This document shows positions 42,601-49,328 of a DNA stretch of 64,000 nucleotides, piece by piece. The notes beneath the pieces are model-generated. The model was not told where the DNA came from and made no database searches. It saw only the letters and a list, made by a program, of their open reading frames with translations. The translations under genes were made by a program, and so were the position numbers. Source of the stretch: CAZICM01 sp964537685. GTDB lineage: Bacteria > Myxococcota_A > Polyangia > Polyangiales > Polyangiaceae. The stretch's first letter is position 1. Every line of letters starts with the position of its first letter. The stretch spans positions 1 through 64,000 of the forward strand of contig CAZICM010000014.1 in assembly GCA_964537685.1 (NCBI GenBank). Direction: 5' to 3'.

Positions 42601-44244
42601 TCAAATGCCCCATCGGTTCGGTTTCTTGCCGGTGCCGCCTGCGGGTGTCTTTGTTCCGGTTCCTGAACCCTTTTTGGAGCTGGCCGAAGTGCTCGGTGCT
42701 GTCTGGGGAGCGGCGGAAGACGACGCTGCTGTTTCAGAGGGGCCGGATGCAGCGCCCAGGTTCTCTTGGGCGGGTACAGCCGTGTTTGGAAGTGCAGGGG
42801 TTGTTGCCGCTGAAGATGAAGACAGGCTGGGCGAAGCGCTTTGAGTATCCGTTCCGTTTGGGTCGTCGGAGCCCGATGAATCGGAACGATTGACGAGCAC
42901 GAGCGCCAAGCCGAGCACCACACCAAAGACCACGCCGGCCCCCATGATCCACCAGACGATGGGTTTTCGCTGCTGTGGCCGGAACGTGTCCATCCCTGTG
43001 ATGCTGGGCGAAACCGTTAATGTCCCATCGGCGCTGGGCATGCCGGTGTTGTTGGGCATCCCTGAAGGATCGAATGAATTACCGCGCTCCTGACGCTGCG
43101 TTGCCCGGATATCAAAGCCTGGATCGGAGACTGGGGCAGGGAAGGCGCCGGACCCAGGATTGGAGGGGCTCACGGCAAATGGATTGCTTTGCGCCGAGGC
43201 GGCCGGATGCGGCGTCATCGCAAAGGGATCCGTTTCGGCCATTTGAGGGAACGAAGGCAAGGAGCCGGGAGGCGCTGTGTACGAAGGGCCGCTCGGATAA
43301 CTGGTGGAGCCGGTGGGCATGGCATTAGGCCATGCGTCGGGAGGCGGTGTGCTGAGGGCCGGATCGATATACGCCATCGAGCCCATCGGCATTCGCGTCG
43401 CTGCGGCAAAGGCATCCGCGAGCTCGCGCACGCTTTGAAAACGGGCATCCCGGTCGCGCGCGAGACCTTTTTCAAAAAAGGCATCCAGGGCCGGAGGCAG
43501 ATCGCGCACGAACTGCGTCGCCTTGGGCGGAGGTGTTGTCAGAATATTCGCGATGATGTCGGGCGTTGTATCGCCCTCGTAGGGAAGCCTGCCTGTCAGC
43601 GCGCGGAAGAGAATCACGCAGAGCGACCACACATCCGCCCGCGCATCGATATCGCGCGCGCCGCGGATTTGTTCGGGGCTCATGTAGCTTGGAGAGCCTA
43701 CGATTTCGCCTGTTTTGGTCGATTCGCCATCGCTGCCCAGCGTTGGCATCAACTGCTTGGCGATGCCGAAATCCAAAATCTTAATGATGTCTTCGTTGTC
43801 ATCTCCCTTGGCGAGGAAGATGTTGCCGGGCTTGAGATCGCGATGAACAAAACCGCTTTCATGGGCGCGCCGGAGCGCCTTGGCCGTTTGCATGAGCAGA
43901 TTGGAAACAACCGGTAAAGGCAGCCTTCGGAAGCGCTTTAGCCGTTTGCCCAAATCCTCGCCGACCAGGAGCTCCATCACGATGTAGGGCAAATCGCCCT
44001 CAACGCCGTAGTCCTGAACATGCACGACGTTGGGATGCCGAATTTGAGCCGCGGCAGTCGCTTCGCGCTCAAACCGCATACGGCCTACCGCCGATGCTGC
44101 GTAGGCCGGCTCCATAAACTTGATGGCCAGCGGCACCTTGAGCTGTTCATGAACAGCCTGCCACACCGAGCCCATACCGCCTCGAGCAATAGGCCGCTCA
44201 AGCCGGTATTTGCCTGCGATGACGACGCCAGCCTCAAGCTCCAT
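42601..44244 (-). CDS. Hanks-type Ser/Thr protein kinase, single membrane segment (kinase 3)
   Basis: A 547-residue protein from ATG 44244 (MELEAGVVIAGKYRLERPIA). Kinase domain about 13-275: Gly loop ARGGMG with first Gly replaced by Ala, Lys42 (LAIKFM), HRDLKPGN (134-141), DFG (158-160), GSPSYMSPEQ. A Pro/Ser-rich linker of about 140 residues precedes one membrane segment (IVWWIMGAGVVFGVVLGLALVLV). The tail is Ser/Ala/Thr-rich and ends with Gly-rich GGTGKKPNRWGI. It is an inner-membrane kinase, upstream of TPR/PEGA paralogue C. The shared plan with kinases 1 and 2 suggests duplicated signalling modules. Confidence 0.93.
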   Translation of the reverse strand: MELEAGVVIAGKYRLERPIARGGMGSVWQAVHEQLKVPLAIKFMEPAYAASAVGRMRFEREATAAAQIRHPNVVHVQDYGVEGDLPYIVMELLVGEDLGKRLKRFRRLPLPVVSNLLMQTAKALRRAHESGFVHRDLKPGNIFLAKGDDNEDIIKILDFGIAKQLMPTLGSDGESTKTGEIVGSPSYMSPEQIRGARDIDARADVWSLCVILFRALTGRLPYEGDTTPDIIANILTTPPPKATQFVRDLPPALDAFFEKGLARDRDARFQSVRELADAFAAATRMPMGSMAYIDPALSTPPPDAWPNAMPTGSTSYPSGPSYTAPPGSLPSFPQMAETDPFAMTPHPAASAQSNPFAVSPSNPGSGAFPAPVSDPGFDIRATQRQERGNSFDPSGMPNNTGMPSADGTLTVSPSITGMDTFRPQQRKPIVWWIMGAGVVFGVVLGLALVLVNRSDSSGSDDPNGTDTQSASPSLSSSSAATTPALPNTAVPAQENLGAASGPSETAASSSAAPQTAPSTSASSKKGSGTGTKTPAGGTGKKPNRWGI

Positions 44245-44316
44245 CGAACCCCACGTCCCTCCGCGTTTCAGTGCACTTTGCGTGATCTGAACGCGAGCCA
44301 GACAGCTCAACGAAAT

Positions 44317-44336
44317 GCATTGGTATCACACAATGC
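44317..44336. promoter_or_regulatory. Inverted repeat in a divergent intergenic region
   Basis: GCATTG and CAATGC (6-base arms, 8-base spacer) lie between kinase 3 and the divergent gene at 44500. The size and symmetry fit a dimeric regulator site; nothing else supports it. Confidence 0.3.
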
Positions 44337-44499
44337 GAAGAATCCATAAGGTTTCACGGCCGGGCCGCGCAAAGTTATCCGGGTTGGGTTCGGCTTATGG
44401 GAGCGTGCGCGGGCGCCGCGCGGAACTGCGCGGAAAGGGAGTGTCGACCCCAAATGAAGACCGGCGTATGCTGCGAGCCTCGTATTGCTCGAAAGGCAC

Positions 44500-46026
44500 A
44501 TGGATTCGCCGCTCGGCCTGGAAAAAATGGCCGCTCTCGCAGCGGAAATTGAGTCGGGTGTATCCGAAGGGGATGTGCTCGCCCGCGAAGGCATTTCGAA
44601 GGAACAGTGGGCATCGCTTCAAGATGAGTGGCGAACGCGCATTGCGGAGGGTCTTGCTCAAGGAAATTTCGATCTGACGAATCGATATAATGCGGCATTT
44701 TTAGCTCGGCGCGCGTCGCTGCGTTATGGCGCGAAGCCCGCGGTGAGCGCGGCGCCGTATGCGCCTGTGCCTCCCGGCAGCGAGCCCGGCGTACCTACGC
44801 CGCAGATGGTGAAAAGCACGCCCGAGCCTGTTCAGGGTTCGCAAAAGACAGCGCCCATGGTGCCGGAGTCTGCCGCGGCGCCTGAACCGATGGCCGATTC
44901 GTATTCGGGCCGCATGTCAGATGTGCCCGCCGAGCCTCGGAATTTCGCGTCTCAAGTCGAAGATGAGCCTACGCCCGCGCCGACAACGCCCACGCTTCCC
45001 GCGGGCAACCGGGTATCTTCTGCGCCTCTGTCGGCGCCCGCTCCTGCCGCGAATACCGCGAAAAAATTCGAGGCCAGAGAAGACACCGAACCAGCCTTTC
45101 GGATGACCGCGAATACGGATGCCCGCGGGCCTGGGCCCAGCGGAGAAGAAGAGGACGAAGCGCCTGAGACGCCGTTGGTTTCCGGTCTTCCCTTTCGTCC
45201 GGCTCATGGGTCGGATGAAGTGACAACGCCCCGCATGCAGATGGCCACGCTTCCCGATGCTTTGCCCTTCAGGCCCGCTCCGTCATCACAGGGCCACTTT
45301 CCGTTTGGAGCGCCTTCGGCGGTGCCTCCTCCGGCGCCATCGCGGCCCGGCGTTTCTAGCGTAAACGCGCCCGCGCACACCGGGTTCCCCCAAGGTTCGC
45401 AGGGTTTTGTTCCCACGGGCGCGCCTCCCTATCTGCCCCAATCGCCGCCACATCCCCAGGCCCACGCCTATGCGCCCCAAGTCGCGCCCATGCCCGCACC
45501 GGCATTTGGACCAAGTGTTTCACAGCCCTCCGCTGGGCCGGGACAAGCGGCAGCGCCCGCCTTTGGCCCACCGGCCGGTCCGCCCAAAACAGGACAAATA
45601 CCGGTCTTCAATCCTCAAATCCCACAACCCGCGGCAGCACCTTCCATTGCTGCTGCGCCGGGCGGCTATCCGCCTTTTGTGCCCTCCGCTCCTTCGTTTG
45701 GAACGGCGTCAGCGGCACCTCCTTCTGCATTCAGCGTCTCGGCGCCCGCGGCCACTGCACCATCGGGCGCCCTTCCGATGCCGGCATCGCTGGGCGCCAG
45801 CACGTCCCGGCTCACGCTCGAGCAATACGCGATGCTCTCCGCTGAAATTGCAGTATCACCCGGCACATCGGCCGCCGTGCGCGCCCGCTACGGACTCGAC
45901 GAAACCATGCACATCGCTGAAAGCGGATTGTGGCAGCGCAGATTTTCCGCCGACAAAGAGCTCTTCACCCGCTATTCGTCGCTGTTTCAGAACTACCGCG
46001 AATGGTTTTCAAAAACGGCGCGGTAG
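44500..46026 (+). CDS. Pro/Ala-rich protein with terminal Trp-containing helical motifs
   Basis: A 508-residue protein from ATG 44500 (AAAGG just upstream). The N-terminal unit reads MAALAAEIESG, VLAREGISKEQWASLQDEW and the C-terminal unit LEQYAMLSAEIAVSP, ARYGLDETMHIAESGLWQRR, LFQNYREWF, which are related helical motifs. Between them are about 350 residues of Pro/Ala/Gln-rich disordered sequence. The same motif occurs twice in the protein at 22409-22858. A DUF6484-like gene follows 89 bases downstream on the same strand; in proteobacteria DUF6484 proteins occur in type VI secretion loci, so a secretion-related role is possible. No enzyme motif was seen. Confidence 0.75.
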   Translation: MDSPLGLEKMAALAAEIESGVSEGDVLAREGISKEQWASLQDEWRTRIAEGLAQGNFDLTNRYNAAFLARRASLRYGAKPAVSAAPYAPVPPGSEPGVPTPQMVKSTPEPVQGSQKTAPMVPESAAAPEPMADSYSGRMSDVPAEPRNFASQVEDEPTPAPTTPTLPAGNRVSSAPLSAPAPAANTAKKFEAREDTEPAFRMTANTDARGPGPSGEEEDEAPETPLVSGLPFRPAHGSDEVTTPRMQMATLPDALPFRPAPSSQGHFPFGAPSAVPPPAPSRPGVSSVNAPAHTGFPQGSQGFVPTGAPPYLPQSPPHPQAHAYAPQVAPMPAPAFGPSVSQPSAGPGQAAAPAFGPPAGPPKTGQIPVFNPQIPQPAAAPSIAAAPGGYPPFVPSAPSFGTASAAPPSAFSVSAPAATAPSGALPMPASLGASTSRLTLEQYAMLSAEIAVSPGTSAAVRARYGLDETMHIAESGLWQRRFSADKELFTRYSSLFQNYREWFSKTAR

Positions 46027-46115
46027 CCGGCTGAACCCTGGGCTAGCCGGCGCGGACAATGCTCTTTGGGCTTTCTGGCAAGGCGTTTGAGAAAAGGCAG
46101 AGGAAACGAAAGGCT

Positions 46116-46709
46116 ATGTCCGGTTTTTCGAATCGAGCGGATGAAAGCGAAAAGGCGGCGCTGGTTTCTGCGTCCCCTTCGGAGCCGGTAGAAGTGGGTA
46201 CGTCCGACACGCTTCCAGGATCAAAAATCGATGAGCTGCTGGAAAGGATTGCTCATCCGACGCTGCCCGCGCCTCAGAACCCGGCATTTTTTGGATTGGA
46301 GCCTGCTGCACCGGCGCTGCGCACGGCGCGTATTGAGCGCATCAAGGACGATGGCCAAATCGAGCTTCGCATGCGGGGATCGGCGCCTGTGCAATGCGCC
46401 ATCCTCGATGAAGGCGTTCAGCAGGAATTGATTGAAGCGGCGATGCGCGACGGACAGCCTGTGCTCGTGGAAGTGATGGGCGGACATCCGCCGGTGATTG
46501 TGGGTGTGCTTCAGACCCGCCTGCCCGAAAAAATCGAGCTGAAGGGCAAGGACATTGTGATCGATGCGGAGCGTGAATTGATTATCCGTTCGGGAAATGC
46601 AGCGATGAGGATGCGCGCCGACGGCGAAATCGAGATGGTGGGCAGCCGCATCCTCACCCTTTCCCGGGGGCTGTTCCGCATCGTTGGGAAAATGCTAAAA
46701 TTAAATTGA
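46116..46709 (+). CDS. DUF6484-like protein
   Basis: 197 residues from ATG 46116 (AAAGG upstream). The pattern TARIERIKDDGQIELRMRGS, then QPVLVEVMGGHPPVIVGVLQ, is that of DUF6484, a short beta-rich domain linked to type VI secretion gene clusters. The C-terminal third (IELKGKDIVIDAERELIIR, AAMRMRADGEIEMVGSRI) has repetitive beta-strand periodicity like the needle-forming tail of spike proteins. It is probably cotranscribed with the Pro/Ala-rich protein. No other type VI genes are in the window, so the assignment is by domain resemblance only. Confidence 0.7.
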   Translation: MSGFSNRADESEKAALVSASPSEPVEVGTSDTLPGSKIDELLERIAHPTLPAPQNPAFFGLEPAAPALRTARIERIKDDGQIELRMRGSAPVQCAILDEGVQQELIEAAMRDGQPVLVEVMGGHPPVIVGVLQTRLPEKIELKGKDIVIDAERELIIRSGNAAMRMRADGEIEMVGSRILTLSRGLFRIVGKMLKLN

Positions 46710-46781
46710 TTATATATTTTATTGGATTGGAATCCAAGCCCGCCCCGCCTGGATGGGCATAAATGGAATGGATTTGATCGG

Positions 46782-47969
46782 ATGGACCAAAAATTAAATA
46801 AAATTGATTTCAAAGTCCACGAAAAGTCCCCATTTCAACGTGCGGAAGGCACGGATGGAAATTTAAAAGATACGTTTATATATCTTCAAGAGTGGCTTCC
46901 TGAAGAACTCGCAGAGCGATTCTTCATCGGAATTAGGGATGCGCGGCGCATTCTATCGTTAGTGCACCGCACCGGGGGATTACCGGAACGTTCTCCGGCG
47001 ACGATCAGGAGGGCCGCACTGCAGGCCGTGAAACAGGCATCCCGGTGGGATGCTCTGGAGACTGCCGAGAGGCACCGGAGCGCTCTCGACCCATTTGTGA
47101 AATATGCCTTCCGGCTTCATGACGGCGCGGTCATTGAAACCGTGCGCATTCCGCTGGAAAGACAGGGCCGCTTTTCTGTTTGTGTCAGCTCTCAGGCGGG
47201 CTGTGCCCTCTCGTGCGCGTTCTGCGCGACGGGCAAAATGGGCCTATTGCGCAATCTCGAGGCTTGGGAAATCGTCGAGCAAGTGCGCACGGTGCGCCGT
47301 GACTTGCAGGCCGATGGACTCGCCGAGCGCGTGCATGGCGTGCTGTTTCAAGGCATGGGTGAACCGCTCTCCAATCCCGAGCGCGTCATCCGGGCGATCC
47401 GGGTTTTGTCGGAGCCGAGCACTCAAGCGATCGACATGCGCAATATCACGGTGTGCACCGCAGGCTTGCCTTCGGGTATCCGGATGCTGTCGCAGCAGGT
47501 GCCTGCGGTTCGCGTTGGGCTGTCGCTTGGATCGGTTCGGCCCGGTATGCGCAAACAACTGATGCCTATCGATGGAGCGCATCCCTTGCGTGAAGTGCTG
47601 GCGGCGCTTGGCGAGCACACCCGCATTTCAGGGCACGCGCCGATGTGGGCTTACACCTTGCTCGCCGGCCAAAACGATGCCGAAGAAGATGCCCGTGCCC
47701 TTGCCGAACTCGCGCTTGCGTTCGGCAATGAATACGGAAAGATGCCGCGTATTAGCCTCATTCCCTACAATGCGGCGCCTGGGCTTCCTTTCGAGCGATC
47801 CGATGCACTCGACGGTTTCCGCACCCAGCTTATCGAGCGAGGCGTGGGCGCGATCGTTCGCTATTCGGGAGGCTTTGATGTGGGCGCGGCGTGCGGTCAG
47901 CTTTCCAGGGGCGAAGGGATTCACATCCGCAGGACAAAGGCACAACCCGCGGCTGCAGAAGGCCGCTAA
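46782..47969 (+). CDS. rlmN: RlmN/Cfr-family radical SAM methyltransferase (likely 23S rRNA A2503)
   Basis: About 395 residues from ATG 46782; the frame opens at 46722 with a TTG. The radical SAM cluster motif is CALSCAFC (CX3CX2C), the preceding FSVCVSSQ carries the first catalytic Cys, and DVGAACGQL near the C-terminus holds the methylated Cys. GMGEPLSNP and SLIPYNAAPG are also family hallmarks. RlmN makes 2-methyladenosine at A2503 of 23S rRNA and at A37 of some tRNAs, using two SAM and a methyl-Cys intermediate. The N-terminus is somewhat diverged from the standard enzyme, so it could be an additional RlmN-like paralogue; another copy elsewhere would not be visible here. Confidence 0.85.
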   Translation: MDQKLNKIDFKVHEKSPFQRAEGTDGNLKDTFIYLQEWLPEELAERFFIGIRDARRILSLVHRTGGLPERSPATIRRAALQAVKQASRWDALETAERHRSALDPFVKYAFRLHDGAVIETVRIPLERQGRFSVCVSSQAGCALSCAFCATGKMGLLRNLEAWEIVEQVRTVRRDLQADGLAERVHGVLFQGMGEPLSNPERVIRAIRVLSEPSTQAIDMRNITVCTAGLPSGIRMLSQQVPAVRVGLSLGSVRPGMRKQLMPIDGAHPLREVLAALGEHTRISGHAPMWAYTLLAGQNDAEEDARALAELALAFGNEYGKMPRISLIPYNAAPGLPFERSDALDGFRTQLIERGVGAIVRYSGGFDVGAACGQLSRGEGIHIRRTKAQPAAAEGR

Positions 47970-48009
47970 CGCTGTGGACCTCGGCGCCGCTCGGCGCTAG
48001 CGTGTCACT

Positions 48010-48450
48010 GTGTTTGGCTTGGGTTTCGGCGAAATCGTTGTTTTGCTCATCGTCGGCATCATTGTCGTCGGGCCGCGGAATCTCCCTACGCTGATGCGTT
48101 CGGCCGGGCAGTGGATTGGCAAGCTCCGGCGGATGAGCCATGAACTTCGCAATCAGAGCGGCATTGACGATTTGATTCGGCAGGAGGGACTGGAGCGCGA
48201 GATCCAAGAAATTCGCTCGCTGTCCCGTGTGAATATCGTCGACACGCTGATTACGCCCGCAGCGGCGGGAGCAGCGGTTTCAGCGGCAAAGCCCGCGGCG
48301 GCGGCACCTGCGCCCGCGCCCGCTCTCGCGAAGGCGGCGCCCGCGGAAGCTGTACCTTCCCGGGAGCGCGAATATCCGCTGACGGGCTGCGACAACTACG
48401 GCGCACTTGCCGACGATGCCGAGACACCTTCTGCTGGGGCCGCGACATGA
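48010..48450 (+). CDS. tatB: Sec-independent translocase subunit TatB
   Basis: 146 residues from a GTG start. The N-terminus FGLGFGEIVVLLIVGIIVVGPRNLP is the TatA/TatB membrane helix plus hinge; the Glu in FGE and the downstream amphipathic helix with IRQEGLEREIQEIRSLSRV favour TatB. The C-terminal half is an Ala/Pro-rich tail. TatB works with TatC as receptor for twin-arginine signal peptides. It overlaps tatC by four bases (ATGA). Confidence 0.9.
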   Translation: MFGLGFGEIVVLLIVGIIVVGPRNLPTLMRSAGQWIGKLRRMSHELRNQSGIDDLIRQEGLEREIQEIRSLSRVNIVDTLITPAAAGAAVSAAKPAAAAPAPAPALAKAAPAEAVPSREREYPLTGCDNYGALADDAETPSAGAAT

Positions 48451-49328
48451 CACAAAAACAGAGTGGCCCGTCCGCCTCCAAAACATCGGCCCCGCCTGTA
48501 GAACAAGTGATTGACGACGAGGGGCTCGATGACAAGCCGATGACCTTCTGGGAGCACTTGGACGAGCTCCGCAAAAGGGTTGTCTGGAGCGTGGTTGCCT
48601 TTTTCGCGGCGTGCTTTGGTGCCTGGGAAATCCGCGAGTGGATGCTTGGCGTTTTGGTGAAGCCTTTTGCCGAGGCATGGAAGGCTCAGCATTTGACGAA
48701 CGCGCCTTCCTTGCACTTTGGCGCGCCGGGAGCGGCCTTTATGGCCTATCTCAAGCTCACGATGATCGGCGGTGCGGGCCTTGCAGCCCCCGTCATCTTC
48801 TATCAATTGTGGTCGTTTGTGGCGCCGGGCCTCTATGCCCGCGAGAAGAAATTTGTCATCCCCTTTGTCTTCTTCTCGACCCTTTTATTTGTGGGCGGCG
48901 GCTACTTTGGATGGCGCTTGGCCTTCCCCATTACCTTTAATTATTTCCTGAGCATGTCGGGAACCATCGGCGAACAGGCTGTCACCATCACGCCGACGAT
49001 CATGATGAACGAGTACCTCGACTTCTGTGCCCAACTTCTGCTCGCGTTCGGCATCATTTTCGAAATACCGCTTCTGGTCTTTTTCCTCGCCGTTGCCGGC
49101 ATCGTGAACTACCTGCACATGATCCGCTTTGGCCGCTGGTTTGTGCTTGTGGCTTTCGTCGTCGCCGCGATCGTCACACCGCCCGACGCCACAAGCCAAG
49201 TCATCATGGCTGTGCCGATGTGCATTCTGTATGCGCTGTCGATCGGTGTCGCGTGGATCTTTGGAAAGCCGCCGACGGAAGCGCAGCGGGAAGCTTATAA
49301 ACGGGCGCGCGAAAAGAAGCCCGCTTAG
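48447..49328 (+). CDS. tatC: Sec-independent translocase subunit TatC
   Basis: 293 residues with six expected membrane segments. Family hallmarks: TFWEHLDELRKRVVWSVVAF at the N-terminus, YQLWSFVAPGLYAREKKFVIP, FGIIFEIPLLVFFLAVAGIV, and FVVAAIVTPPDATSQVIMAVPMCILYALSI. TatC binds twin-arginine signals and forms the core of the translocon in the inner membrane. An N-terminal extension of about 30 residues precedes the core. It is coupled to tatB by ATGA; no tatA is in the window. Its stop overlaps that of the convergent receptor-like kinase by four bases (TTAG). Confidence 0.95.
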   Translation: MTQKQSGPSASKTSAPPVEQVIDDEGLDDKPMTFWEHLDELRKRVVWSVVAFFAACFGAWEIREWMLGVLVKPFAEAWKAQHLTNAPSLHFGAPGAAFMAYLKLTMIGGAGLAAPVIFYQLWSFVAPGLYAREKKFVIPFVFFSTLLFVGGGYFGWRLAFPITFNYFLSMSGTIGEQAVTITPTIMMNEYLDFCAQLLLAFGIIFEIPLLVFFLAVAGIVNYLHMIRFGRWFVLVAFVVAAIVTPPDATSQVIMAVPMCILYALSIGVAWIFGKPPTEAQREAYKRAREKKPA

